This document shows, in pieces, positions 27,886-37,106 of a stretch of DNA of 64,000 nt. The stretch is taken from positions 186,001 to 250,000 of the forward strand of contig NZ_JBHUIZ010000005.1 of NCBI RefSeq assembly GCF_042683165.1, given 5' to 3'. This DNA is from Tigheibacillus halophilus (lineage in GTDB: Bacteria > Bacillota > Bacilli > Bacillales > Amphibacillaceae). Below the pieces are notes generated by a model. It saw nothing but the letters and a program-made list of their open reading frames with translations, searched no databases and had not been told where the DNA came from. The translations under genes were made by a program, and so were the position numbers. The stretch's first letter is position 1; each line of letters starts with the position of its first letter.

Positions 27886-28863
27886 CTATTTAGAATCCTT
27901 ACCAGTTCCTGCGACTTTCATCGCTTCCTTAATATAATTTGCTGACTGATGCAGCCATTCCATTTCTTGCGCATCGAGGATGATCTCCAATTGTTTTTCC
28001 ACGCCGTTCCTGCCGATGATACACGGCATGCTTAACGCGACATCCCCATCGTAGCCATATTGTCCGCGTAAAGTAGTACATACAGGGTGAACACTGCGTT
28101 CGTCCAGCATAACTGACTTTGCCAGTGTAACAGCAGCCTGGGCGACTCCGGCATTTGTCCATCCTTTGCCATTCAACACATCGAAGGCTGCTTTTACGAC
28201 GTGTTCTTTTACTGCTTCCCTGTTTAAGGTTGTCTTCCCTTGAAAAACTTGATCCAGTTCTTTTTCTCTAAATCCTTGTATATTTAAACGGCTTAAAACC
28301 GGGAATGCTGTATGCCCGTGCTCCCCCATCATATAACCTGTCACGCTTTTTGGATCGATGTCATAATTGGTAGCAATCACCTTGCGGAGGCGTGCAGAAT
28401 CAAGCATCGTTCCAGTTCCAAAGATGCGTCCCTCTGGATAATCAAATTCATTTTCCGCTATGTACACCATACTATCCAACGGGTTGGTGATGAAGATGAG
28501 AATGGCGTCCTTCGTATACTTGGTAATACCCGCCATCACTTCCCGAATGATCTCCGAATTGACTGCCGCTAATTGGGCCCTGTCCGGCATTGGATCATCC
28601 TCATTTTTTATCATGCTTGGGCCGGCAGCACAGATGATAATATCCGCATCCGCACATTCGGAATAATCTCCGGCTCGAACCGTTGTATTCGTCATATATG
28701 GCAGAGCGGTCGCGTGTTCCTGGTCAAGCGCTTCGCCATAAGCAACATCCTTATCGCTATCAATCACAGCTATTTCTGCAAAAAGACCTAATTTCATCGC
28801 ATCTGCTAAAACATATGAACCAACATGTCCTGCACCGACAATCACTAACTTATTCCTATTCAA
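27886..28863 (-). CDS. L-lactate/malate dehydrogenase family, L-2-hydroxyisocaproate DH-like
   Basis: 325 residues. Rossmann motif IVGAGHVGSYVL, NAD-selecting D in VIDSD, substrate-binding R in DSARLRKVI and catalytic H in MGEHGHTAFP. The loop after AAGP (SMIKNEDDPMPDRAQL) is longer than the QKPGETR loop of lactate dehydrogenase and resembles L-2-hydroxyisocaproate dehydrogenases, so broader 2-oxo acids are the likelier substrates. GGAGGGAGC lies before the ATG. Monocistronic on the minus strand, after the terminator of the iron permease operon. Confidence 0.85.
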   Translation of the reverse strand: MNRNKLVIVGAGHVGSYVLADAMKLGLFAEIAVIDSDKDVAYGEALDQEHATALPYMTNTTVRAGDYSECADADIIICAAGPSMIKNEDDPMPDRAQLAAVNSEIIREVMAGITKYTKDAILIFITNPLDSMVYIAENEFDYPEGRIFGTGTMLDSARLRKVIATNYDIDPKSVTGYMMGEHGHTAFPVLSRLNIQGFREKELDQVFQGKTTLNREAVKEHVVKAAFDVLNGKGWTNAGVAQAAVTLAKSVMLDERSVHPVCTTLRGQYGYDGDVALSMPCIIGRNGVEKQLEIILDAQEMEWLHQSANYIKEAMKVAGTGKDSK

Positions 28864-28962
28864 TGGTGCTCCCTCCTAAATCCATAATAGTGTCCATTTT
28901 AACATATCAAAGAAAATTTTTGCTTACGTACGCTATCTATCTGGTTGGCTAGGAAACACATG

Positions 28963-29000
28963 AAAAACCCCCGCTGCTGGATACAGCTCGCAACCGGGGG
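28963..29000 (-). terminator. Terminator of the siderophore permease operon
   Basis: On the minus strand CCCCCGGTTGC pairs with GCAGCGGGGG, followed by TTTTTC. Confidence 0.88.
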
Positions 29001-29010
29001 TAAATCGCGT

Positions 29011-30036
29011 TCACTTTGTTTTCATTAACAGATAGATGAAATAAGGGGCGCCGAGAACCGACACGATGATGCCTACGGGCAGCTCCATCGGTGCCAGGAC
29101 GACCCTTGCGATGGTGTCGGAAATCAGTATAATACAAGCACCGAGCAGAGCTGTAAGCGGCAATAATTGTTCGTGTTTGGCACCAATGAGTTTTCGTGCG
29201 ATATGGGGAGCGATGAGACCCAAAAATGTGATTCCCCCGCCAACAGATACACAGGATCCAGCCAGCCCGACCGCTATGATAAGCAGTTTCAGGCGTTCCT
29301 TTTCCAGCGGCACACCTAATCCAATGGCGATTTGGTCACCGAGACTGAATACATTTAAAAAGCGGGCTTTATAAATAGCCATGGGAATAAGAATGATGAG
29401 CCAGATAAAGGTAGAAAGCACAAAATTCCAGTTGGTTGCCCAAATACTGCCAGAAATCCATGTCAGTGTTTTGGTGAAATCCTGCGGTTCCATTTTCATC
29501 TGTAAAACCATGGTTCCGGCGGAAAAAGCTGTATTGATCCCAATACCGACCAGGACGAGGCGTATAGGTGTCACACCGCCCTTTTTTCTGGCAATCGTAT
29601 AAATGAGGATAGCTGATACGAAAGCGCCTGCCAAGGCTGTAAAAGGTATGACGAAAATAGACAGTGTATCTGATAAAAAAGCGGCTCCGCTTGATAAAAA
29701 CGTGTAAAGGACAACAGCAAAGGAAGCCCCTGCGTTGATGCCGATGATGCCTGGTTCAGCAAGCGGGTTTCTCGAGATACTTTGCAAAATACTTCCAGAT
29801 ACAGCGATGCCGGCTCCGATCATGATGGCAAGCAGGATACGCGGAAGACGGAAATCAATGATGGTCACCCGCTGATCTCCAATATCATTTCCAAAAAAAG
29901 CAGACCAAATTTCTGTAAACGGTATATTGATCATGCCCGTATGGATACTGACAACGAACATCGTGATAAGTATTAGGATAAGCATACTTGCTATAAGAGC
30001 GAATTTTGATGTGCTTTTCAATTGACGGGAAGCCAT
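29011..30036 (-). CDS. FecCD-family iron-siderophore ABC permease (second subunit)
   Basis: 341 residues with about nine to ten membrane spans and the FecCD features SISRNPLAEPGIIGINAGAS and GGGITFLGLIAPHIARKLIG, the latter being the loop that touches the ATPase. Its ATG overlaps the stop of the preceding permease (TAATG), so the two are translationally coupled and should form the heterodimeric channel. No ATPase gene follows; as in other Bacillus siderophore systems a shared ATPase such as YusV is probably used. Resembles YfhA of the schizokinen/arthrobactin system, but substrate is not certain. Confidence 0.88.
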   Translation of the reverse strand: MASRQLKSTSKFALIASMLILILITMFVVSIHTGMINIPFTEIWSAFFGNDIGDQRVTIIDFRLPRILLAIMIGAGIAVSGSILQSISRNPLAEPGIIGINAGASFAVVLYTFLSSGAAFLSDTLSIFVIPFTALAGAFVSAILIYTIARKKGGVTPIRLVLVGIGINTAFSAGTMVLQMKMEPQDFTKTLTWISGSIWATNWNFVLSTFIWLIILIPMAIYKARFLNVFSLGDQIAIGLGVPLEKERLKLLIIAVGLAGSCVSVGGGITFLGLIAPHIARKLIGAKHEQLLPLTALLGACIILISDTIARVVLAPMELPVGIIVSVLGAPYFIYLLMKTK

Positions 30037-31085
30037 TATAGCGTACTCCTTTCTTTACGGGCCAAATACAGGAAGAAAGGGACACCGACAATTGCTGTGA
30101 CAGCGCCAACCGGCGTTTCAAAGGGGGGATTGACCATTCTGGAAATAACATCGGCGCCAACCATCAAAAGTGCCCCCAAGACAGCGGAGCAAGGAATGAT
30201 CAAACGATAGTCTACCCCTACCAGAAAACGGGTAATATGCGGGATGACCAGCCCAATAAAGCCGATCATGCCCGCGATGGATACAGCAGCTCCAGTCAGA
30301 AGCAGTACTGTGATGATACCAGCAACGTATACGAATTTCGTGTTTTGTCCCAGTCCTTTTGCTACTTCCTCGCCAAGACTCAAAATCGTGATGGAACGAG
30401 AAATGAAAATTGCCAGGCAAATACCCGCAATCATTGCTGGAATGACATATTTCAATTGACCAAATTGTATACTGGAAACGCCTCCCGCGTACCAATAGCT
30501 CATATCCTTGGAAATATCGAAGCGTAAGCCAACAGCGGTCGATAAAGCAATCAATAATGAGGTGATAGCTGATCCGGCAAGCGCCATTTTAACCGCGATG
30601 TTACCACCTTTTGAAATGGAAATCGTCGAGAAGACAAGCGCTGTTCCGAGGCCTGCGCCAAGGAATGAAACAAAAATCAGATTGGGGTAGTTGCTTCCGG
30701 GAAAAAAAGCCAGTGCAAGGGACATAGCAAAAAGCGCCCCCGCAGTGACGCCCAAAATAGAAGGATCACCAAGTGGGTTTCTTGTCATTCCTTGCATGAC
30801 TGCTCCGGAAACTGCCAGGCTTGCTCCGACAAAAAGCGCAGCAAGGGCACGTGGTATCCGTAAATCGTGTATGATCACCTGTGCCGAGTCAGCACCGTCA
30901 AAATGAAATATGCTCTCCCAAATAATAGCTGTGTTTATGTCAGATGCCCCAAAACGTATCGATCCGACAATTGCCAGCAGAATAGCAACCCATCCAAAAG
31001 TCAAGATGAAAAAAGCCGTCTTTCGTTTATACGGTTTTTCCGCATCTAATCTATGTATTTTATCCTCTGCATGTTGTTTCTCCAT
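30036..31085 (-). CDS. FecCD-family iron-siderophore ABC permease (first subunit)
   Basis: 349 residues from ATG 31085 (MEKQHAEDKIHRLD), preferred over an earlier ATG at 31124 because AAGGAAGG lies just upstream. A cytoplasmic N-terminal extension of about 35 residues precedes the first span; GMTRNPLGDPSILGVTAGA and AGMIGFIGLVIPHITRFLVG are the conserved loops. First gene of the minus-strand operon; its promoter region is shared with the divergent binding protein and contains a Fur box. Resembles YfiZ. Confidence 0.88.
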   Translation of the reverse strand: MEKQHAEDKIHRLDAEKPYKRKTAFFILTFGWVAILLAIVGSIRFGASDINTAIIWESIFHFDGADSAQVIIHDLRIPRALAALFVGASLAVSGAVMQGMTRNPLGDPSILGVTAGALFAMSLALAFFPGSNYPNLIFVSFLGAGLGTALVFSTISISKGGNIAVKMALAGSAITSLLIALSTAVGLRFDISKDMSYWYAGGVSSIQFGQLKYVIPAMIAGICLAIFISRSITILSLGEEVAKGLGQNTKFVYVAGIITVLLLTGAAVSIAGMIGFIGLVIPHITRFLVGVDYRLIIPCSAVLGALLMVGADVISRMVNPPFETPVGAVTAIVGVPFFLYLARKERSTL

Positions 31086-31206
31086 GTCATGACCTTCCTT
31101 TGAATGATAAGCTCCCACAAGCATGAATGGCCTCTTTTTTGAAGTTATAAGAAGAAAAGCCTGAAATAATTGTTGACATTAGCCTGTAATAGATATTTAA
31201 TTGACT

Positions 31207-31221
31207 TGATAATCATTATCA
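31207..31221. promoter_or_regulatory. Fur box between divergent iron genes
   Basis: TGATAATCATTATCA is the perfect 15-base 7-1-7 Fur palindrome. It lies 44 bp before the binding-protein start and 120 bp before the permease start, so one site may repress both directions when iron is plentiful. A TTGACA at 31173 could serve the plus strand. Confidence 0.92.
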
Positions 31222-31264
31222 GTTAGAGCATTCATTATTTTATCACAATCATGGAGGGATTGGA

Positions 31265-32227
31265 ATGCGTTATAAATTTAAATGCAATAAAATCAGCAAG
31301 TTATGCGCAGTTGCTGTTTTATCAATAGGACTTGCCGCTTGCGCAAGCAATGATCAAGCGAATGATAAGCAATCTGCAAAGCAGAAAAATGATGTGCGCC
31401 AAGTGACAGATGTAATGGGCCATGAAATGAAGGTTCCAACAAAGCCTAAACGTATCGTCGCTTCCTATCTGGAAGATTATCTTGCAGCGCTGGATGTCAA
31501 GCCTGTTGCACAGTGGAGTGTCAGCAATGGTGTCCAGGATTACTTGCAGGACGATTATTTGCAGGGAGTGCCGACCATTTCCTATGATTTGCCGTATGAA
31601 GCAGTCCAGAAGTTCAAACCGGATTTGGTCCTGATGAATTCCAGCAGTATGGTAGAGGGCGGAAAGTATGACCAGTACAGTAAAATCGCTCCGACATATG
31701 TTGCAGCGAAAGAGCAGGATAATGATTGGAAAAAGGTATTGTTGGAAGTAGGAAAGGTTTTAGATAAAGAAGATAAAGCAAAGCAAGTGCTCACGGATTA
31801 TGAGAAGTACGCCAAAGATGCAAAAGCCAAACTCGAAGATAAAGGAGAGAAACCATCAGCTGCAGCAATTTGGCTCACTAATAATAAATTCTTTATTGTA
31901 TCCAAAAACCTGTCCAGCGGAGACGTGCTATATAATGACCTTGACTTAAAGGCGCCTAAAATTGTAGATGAAATTTCGGCAAAATCGACGAATAGCTGGA
32001 ATGAAATCTCCCTTGAAAAGCTGGCAGAGCTTGATGCCGACTATATTTTCCTGATCAATTATGATAAGCAAGGCGCGAGTGAACTAGATAATAAGTTGTG
32101 GAAGAACCTGCCTGCGGTTAAAAATAATCAAGTGGCTGAAATACCTTCCACTTCAAGCTGGCTGTATACCGGACCGATTGCGAACAAAGCCATCATTGAT
32201 GACGTGCTGAAGACAATTGATAAATAA
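31265..32227 (+). CDS. iron-siderophore ABC substrate-binding lipoprotein
   Basis: 320 residues. The lipoprotein signal ends with lipobox LAAC (C26), followed by a Ser/Asn/Lys linker. The helical-backbone periplasmic-type fold of class III binding proteins is shown by RQVTDVMGHEMKVPTKPKRI near the start and SSWLYTGPIANKAIIDDV at the end. It hands ferric hydroxamate or carboxylate siderophore to the divergent FecCD permeases. Similar to YfiY. ATGGAGGG precedes the start. Regulated by the Fur box 44 bp upstream. Confidence 0.88.
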   Translation: MRYKFKCNKISKLCAVAVLSIGLAACASNDQANDKQSAKQKNDVRQVTDVMGHEMKVPTKPKRIVASYLEDYLAALDVKPVAQWSVSNGVQDYLQDDYLQGVPTISYDLPYEAVQKFKPDLVLMNSSSMVEGGKYDQYSKIAPTYVAAKEQDNDWKKVLLEVGKVLDKEDKAKQVLTDYEKYAKDAKAKLEDKGEKPSAAAIWLTNNKFFIVSKNLSSGDVLYNDLDLKAPKIVDEISAKSTNSWNEISLEKLAELDADYIFLINYDKQGASELDNKLWKNLPAVKNNQVAEIPSTSSWLYTGPIANKAIIDDVLKTIDK

Positions 32228-32285
32228 ATGAAAGACTGTGGCAGTGAAATTGCTGCCTTTATCCGCAGCTGAATAATCAAGAAAG

Positions 32286-32320
32286 AAGTAAAGCGTGTAC
32301 AACAGCGCTTTACTTTTTTC
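32286..32320 (+). terminator. Terminator of binding-protein gene
   Basis: AGTAAAGCG with CGCTTTACT, then TTTTT. Confidence 0.85.
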
Positions 32321-32788
32321 ATTCTCTGGGCCCTGTTCTAGCCGGAATCAACGAATCAGCGTGAGGCGGGGCGTGTTCCATTTCACTTTTCAATTACCTT
32401 TTAGCCGCTTACCACTATGGAAGTTGGGAATTGTTTCTATTGATGCAGCCTTTTCTTTTTGCTAGCTATCGCATGTCAGTTTAAAATGGATCACATTTTC
32501 TCTTGATTTTTTTGAAAAAATGAAGGATAGGAGAAGAAAACCTATCCTGCCAGCAGGTAAGAGCATGATGAAATTTTTCTTCCATGCTGGCCTTTCAGGT
32601 GGAACCGTCATTTTTTGCTGTTGGATTGGAAGAAGCTTTGTACCTCGGTTTTTCTCGGAAAGAATAAATATTTTAATCTATTGATAATAGTGATACACTA
32701 TATTTAGGATATATTGATTTAGAAACGATGCGGTGCTAGGTTGCATCCTTTCTGCAAATCTTAAGATACAAAGATAAGGAAGGTAATT
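32321..32788. other. Intergenic region before mqo
   Basis: No gene is seen in 468 bases. A perfect 8-bp hairpin AGGATAGG/CCTATCCT lies at 32524-32548, and GCAGG..CCTGC-type pieces follow. The last 100 bases are AT-rich (TTGATA near 32680) and should hold the mqo promoter. GGAAGG precedes the mqo start. Confidence 0.5.
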
Positions 32789-34291
32789 ATGAGTAACAGC
32801 CAAACTACAGCAGATGTTATCTTAATTGGTGCCGGTATCATGAGTGCGACAATGGGAACATTATTAAAAGAATTGGCACCAGATTGGAAAATTACGCTTT
32901 TTGAACAACTTGATAAACCTGGGGAGGAAAGCTCGAACGAATGGAACAATGCTGGGACAGGGCATTCCGCATTGTGTGAGCTCAACTATACCTCTGAAAA
33001 GTCTGATGGCTCGATTGATATCAGCAAGGCGGTAAAAATCAATGAACAGTTTCAGCTATCCAAGCAATTTTGGTCCTATTTGATGAAAAAACAGCTGATC
33101 AGTGACCCGCATGACTTTATCAACTCATTACCGCATATGAGCTTGGTGCATGGGGAAGATAACGTGAGATTCTTGCGGAAAAGATTTGAAGCCCTTACAA
33201 GCAATCCGCTTTTTAAAGGAATGGAATTCTCAGACGATCCGGAAATACTGAAGGAATGGATTCCGCTGATTATGAATGACCGCAAAGTGGAGCAGCCGAT
33301 CGCCGCTACGAAAATAGACAGTGGAACAGATGTCAATTTTGGAGCGCTGACACGTAAACTACTGGGGCATTTGAAAAGTGAAGACGTCAATATCCAATAC
33401 AACCATACAGTGGATGATATTCAACGTACGGAAGATGGTAATTGGGAAGTGACTGTACGTAATTACGACCGTGGCACGATTGAATGCCATACTGCCAAGT
33501 TTGTTTTTATCGGTGCAGGCGGTGGAGCATTGCCATTGCTTCAAAAAACCGGTATACCGGAAAGCAAACATATTGGGGGATTCCCTGTAAGCGGGCTATT
33601 CCTTGTATGTAACAATCCGGAAGTGATCAAACAGCATAACGCAAAAGTTTATGGCAAGGCCGCGGTTGGGGCACCACCGATGTCTGTACCCCATTTGGAT
33701 ACACGTTATATCGATGGGAAGCGGACGTTATTGTTTGGACCATTTGCCGGTTTTTCGCCGAAATTCTTGAAAACGGGTTCGAATATGGATTTGATCGGAT
33801 CGGTCAAACCGAATAATGTCATCACGATGTTAGCAGCAGGTGCTAAAAACATCCCGCTGACAAAATATCTGGTGCAGCAGCTGATGCTGTCGAAGGAACA
33901 ACGGATTGAAGAATTGCGTGAATTCATCCCGGATGCGAAGAGCGAGGATTGGGATACAGTGACCGCTGGCCAGCGGGTACAGGTCATCAAAGATACTGCC
34001 GGCGGAAAAAGAACACTTCAGTTTGGTACGGAAGTGATCAGTGCCGCTGATGGTTCCGTTGCTGCATTGCTCGGCGCATCTCCTGGTGCATCGACTGCGG
34101 TTCATGTTGTACTGGATGTATTCCAGAGATGCTTCCCAGAGCAGTTGAAGGAATGGGAACCGAAGATAAAAGAAATCATCCCTTCCTACGGTAAGTCTCT
34201 GACAGAGAATACGGAACTGATTGCACAAATTATGAAGACAACAGAAAAAATGCTTGGTCTGACAGAGAACGTTGAAAGCCTGAATGCCTGA
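32789..34291 (+). CDS. mqo: malate:quinone oxidoreductase
   Basis: 500 residues, the normal length. FAD-binding N-terminus TADVILIGAGIMSATMGTLL, the family signature NEWNNAGTGHSALCELNYT and FVFIGAGGGALPLLQ, then GFPVSGLFL. A peripheral membrane flavoprotein that oxidises malate to oxaloacetate and passes electrons to quinone, bypassing NAD-linked malate dehydrogenase. Monocistronic with its own terminator. Confidence 0.95.
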   Translation: MSNSQTTADVILIGAGIMSATMGTLLKELAPDWKITLFEQLDKPGEESSNEWNNAGTGHSALCELNYTSEKSDGSIDISKAVKINEQFQLSKQFWSYLMKKQLISDPHDFINSLPHMSLVHGEDNVRFLRKRFEALTSNPLFKGMEFSDDPEILKEWIPLIMNDRKVEQPIAATKIDSGTDVNFGALTRKLLGHLKSEDVNIQYNHTVDDIQRTEDGNWEVTVRNYDRGTIECHTAKFVFIGAGGGALPLLQKTGIPESKHIGGFPVSGLFLVCNNPEVIKQHNAKVYGKAAVGAPPMSVPHLDTRYIDGKRTLLFGPFAGFSPKFLKTGSNMDLIGSVKPNNVITMLAAGAKNIPLTKYLVQQLMLSKEQRIEELREFIPDAKSEDWDTVTAGQRVQVIKDTAGGKRTLQFGTEVISAADGSVAALLGASPGASTAVHVVLDVFQRCFPEQLKEWEPKIKEIIPSYGKSLTENTELIAQIMKTTEKMLGLTENVESLNA

Positions 34292-34348
34292 GTGACGATT
34301 TCAGATTGAAGTTGGCTGTCATGTCCCCTATGAATCATGTTACAGAGT

Positions 34349-34384
34349 AAAAGGACTTCCCCAGATAAGGAAGTCCTTTTTTAA
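34349..34384. terminator. Bidirectional terminator, mqo / purine operon A
   Basis: AAAAGGACTTCC with GGAAGTCCTTTTTT; the minus strand also leaves through AAAAAAGG-complement T/A tracts, so it may end the convergent operon as well. Confidence 0.9.
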
Positions 34385-34452
34385 TAGTTAAACAATGAAG
34401 AATGCTGGCAGTCGAAGATACGCACGGCATAACATTCAAAACACGGTGATCA

Positions 34453-35223
34453 TCAACCTGTATGCAGCGTTGCCAACATATAAATGGAAGATAGAATCGT
34501 TATCATAGCAACGGTTAATTTTAAATGATGAACAGGAACCTTGTTTGCAAGGCGTGCCCCAGTAACAATCCCTATCATGATACCAAGCAGGCTGGTGATG
34601 ATTAACATCGGTGTGATCTCTGCTGTGGCATGCGCGAAATATCCCGAGATGGACGGGAGGGCGATCACGACAGAGTTTAAAAGACTTACACCTACTGCCA
34701 CTCTGATTTGGATGCCCAGACTGACCAGAACGGGTACTAACAAAATAGGGCCTCCAGCACCTGTTAATGCACAAATAGCCGCGATGATAAATCCTAATAA
34801 CATAACCATTGGGACACGATCTAACACAATGGATCGTGCATTTTTTGTATGCGGATGGTCTTTTTTTATCAGAATGGATATACCCGCAGCTAATACAAAT
34901 AAATAGAGCAGCAGCTTTGCCAGAAACTCGGAGATCAACACGTTGATCTGCACGCCTAAGAATGCACCGGGAAGACTGCCAATGCTCAGCAGCAGGACCA
35001 GCCGCATATCCATGTTCTCACTTTTCCAATAGGAATAGGCACCAATGATTCCTGAGACCGCAAAAGCCAGGAAACTGAGTGCGAGAGAGTCATGCACAGG
35101 CATCTTTAGAAACCCTGCATAGATTAAAGGGAGCAGAAAGCCGGAAATGCCGGATATCCCCAATAAGACGCCAATCATCAAGTTAGCGCCTGTGATAATA
35201 CTTAAAAACAGTATATACGACAT
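34453..35223 (-). CDS. TauE/SafE family membrane exporter
   Basis: 256 residues with seven to eight membrane spans; the repeated half-motif is seen as GVLLGISGISGFLLPLI near the start and CALTGAGGPILLVPVLVSLG in the second half. Members export sulfite, sulfonates or other small organic anions. It is the last gene of the minus-strand operon that begins with the purine riboswitch at 38185, 29 bp after the amidohydrolase, so here it may move an acidic product or substrate of purine breakdown. This role is inferred only from the operon. Confidence 0.85.
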   Translation of the reverse strand: MSYILFLSIITGANLMIGVLLGISGISGFLLPLIYAGFLKMPVHDSLALSFLAFAVSGIIGAYSYWKSENMDMRLVLLLSIGSLPGAFLGVQINVLISEFLAKLLLYLFVLAAGISILIKKDHPHTKNARSIVLDRVPMVMLLGFIIAAICALTGAGGPILLVPVLVSLGIQIRVAVGVSLLNSVVIALPSISGYFAHATAEITPMLIITSLLGIMIGIVTGARLANKVPVHHLKLTVAMITILSSIYMLATLHTG

Positions 35224-35252
35224 ATTGTAGACCTCAATTATACTTAAATTAT

Positions 35253-36620
35253 TTACGAAGGCAGGGATGCTAAATTTGCTCGGACGAAAAGATCTTTGGC
35301 CGCAAGCCTGCTTTCATAGATGGTTTTTTCTTCGTCAAGCGTAAGTACTTCCCTGTTCTTCATCACGATGTTTCCATCAATGATCGTGTCAGTGACATCA
35401 TTGCTATTCACAGATTCTATCAACGAATTTACTATGCTGTGTGTTGGCTGAATATGCGGCTGATCGATGTTAATGGTGATGAGATCAGCCTTTTTGCCGA
35501 CATCCAATGTACCAAGCTGATCCCCTTTCATCATTGCCTCCGCACCGCCTGATGTTGCCATTTCCAAAATACTGGCAGACGGCAGGATGGCCGGATCGTG
35601 AATTGGCACACCGAATCCTGCGCGGATCATAGATTTAAAAACCTTCATCTGGTCAAACAGACTTAAACCTGAATGTGCCGCTCCATCTGTCCCCATACCG
35701 ATGTCCATTTTTTTCTGCAGCAAACCGGGCGTGTTGGGTATTCCCTTGCCTGCGTTGCTGATGGGACAATGGACAATTTTGCTTTGATGCTTTTTGATGA
35801 TGTCCATTTCATTTTCCGATAACAGAATACTATGGGCACCCAGGAATCTCTCATGCAGCACGCCTAAAGACTCCAGGAATTCGTATGGCCTCATACGAAA
35901 ATTTTCCAAACAATAGCTTATCTCATTCGGGTATTCGTTCATATGTGTTTGAACACCTGTTGAAAGGGAATCGGCTGCTTCAAAAACTTTCAAAACCAAA
36001 TCGGCTGAGCATGAAATAAGTGATCGGAGTGAAAACCATACGTCCAGTCTCCCATCACCAGCACCCTGGAAATCCTTGAACAGCTGTTCGTTGCGGCGAA
36101 TATTATATCCTGGACTGGCTTTCATCGTTGCTGGTATCTCCTTGCCGCTATCCATGGTGGAACAAGTGATCACGGCACGCAATCCCGCTTTTATCACCGC
36201 TTCAGCTACTTGGTGCATGTGCCGGCCGCCTGCATCGATAAACCCGGTTGTCCCAGAACGTATCATTTCCAGACAGCTTAACTTTGTGCTGATGTAAACA
36301 TCTTTTTCCCGCAGATTACTTTCAAACGGAACCATGATGCGTGTCCATATCATGGGGTATTCATCGGTAATTCTCCCCCGCAGCAGCTGCTGGTTTGTGT
36401 GAGTATGAGCATCGATTAATCCTGGCATGACCAATTTTCCTTTTCCGGAAAGCTGTTCTGCAGCATGATAGGTACCAGCCAGCACACTTTGATCGCCGAT
36501 TGCCTCGATTTTTTTATTTTTGATAACAATACACTGGTTATTTTTAAATTCAAACGCGGATGTCAGTATGGAACAATTATCGATGATGAGATCCGCGCTG
36601 TGTGTGTGGTCTTTTTCCAT
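35253..36620 (-). CDS. amidohydrolase family deaminase/hydrolase (ATZ/TRZ type)
   Basis: 455 residues. Metal ligands of the cytosine/guanine-deaminase-type amidohydrolase barrel are present: HTHTNQ after PGLID, H in VQTHMNEYP, H in FLGAHSILL and D in GMGTDGAAHSG. The C-terminal strand KADLITINIDQPHIQP closes the small beta-sandwich. Similar proteins deaminate triazines, 5'-methylthioadenosine, 8-oxoguanine or guanine. AGGAGG precedes the ATG. Third gene of the riboswitch operon, 29 bp after the small membrane protein, so a purine or related heterocycle is the most likely substrate. A true guanine deaminase lies 7 kb away, which argues for a different ring substrate here. Confidence 0.82.
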   Translation of the reverse strand: MEKDHTHSADLIIDNCSILTSAFEFKNNQCIVIKNKKIEAIGDQSVLAGTYHAAEQLSGKGKLVMPGLIDAHTHTNQQLLRGRITDEYPMIWTRIMVPFESNLREKDVYISTKLSCLEMIRSGTTGFIDAGGRHMHQVAEAVIKAGLRAVITCSTMDSGKEIPATMKASPGYNIRRNEQLFKDFQGAGDGRLDVWFSLRSLISCSADLVLKVFEAADSLSTGVQTHMNEYPNEISYCLENFRMRPYEFLESLGVLHERFLGAHSILLSENEMDIIKKHQSKIVHCPISNAGKGIPNTPGLLQKKMDIGMGTDGAAHSGLSLFDQMKVFKSMIRAGFGVPIHDPAILPSASILEMATSGGAEAMMKGDQLGTLDVGKKADLITINIDQPHIQPTHSIVNSLIESVNSNDVTDTIIDGNIVMKNREVLTLDEEKTIYESRLAAKDLFVRANLASLPS

Positions 36621-36649
36621 GGTGAGCCTCCTGTGTCAGTCTGTTTAAA

Positions 36650-37102
36650 TCAGCCTAGAGCATGTGTAGCATTTAAAAAAATCTGGGCAAAAATAGCCTG
36701 TATAAGGAAGGTGCCAGTAAAAACAAAGATGGCAACGATCAGCATTTTCCAACTTTGGCTGAAAAAAGATTTGAAATCGAGACCAATACCAGCCACCGTG
36801 CCAACAATCGTTATTGGAGCCATAAAGGATATTTTTGAAGTATATGTAATCATTGCCTCTGAAATTGGTGAAATAGGACTGGCCAAAAGCAATCCAGTTA
36901 AAACAACGAATACAACGGCAGGTATTTTTAAAGGAATAATCCGCCCGATTGCTATTCCAATGAAAGCGATAGCCGACAAAATCAAAACACCGGGTATGGA
37001 GTCCGAAACGGATATGTTATTTTGAAAAAGATTCGCGATAATCGTTGTGATCACGGAAGTCAGTAATAAAGAAATCGTCCACTCCTTCATATTCATCGCC
37101 AT
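36650..37102 (-). CDS. small membrane protein paired with DUF3100 protein
   Basis: 150 residues from ATG 37102 (MAMNMKEWTISLLLTS), four bases after the stop of the preceding gene and with GGTTGA/AAAGCAGG upstream. About five membrane spans: VLILSAIAFIGIAIGRIIPL, VFVVLTGLLLASPISP, SFMAPITIVGTVAGIGLDFK, and a final one ending FLNATHALG. It probably forms one transporter with the DUF3100 protein, as two half-molecules. Function not known; its place in a purine riboswitch operon suggests purine-related uptake or efflux. Confidence 0.75.
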   Translation of the reverse strand: MAMNMKEWTISLLLTSVITTIIANLFQNNISVSDSIPGVLILSAIAFIGIAIGRIIPLKIPAVVFVVLTGLLLASPISPISEAMITYTSKISFMAPITIVGTVAGIGLDFKSFFSQSWKMLIVAIFVFTGTFLIQAIFAQIFLNATHALG

Positions 37103-37106
37103 ATGA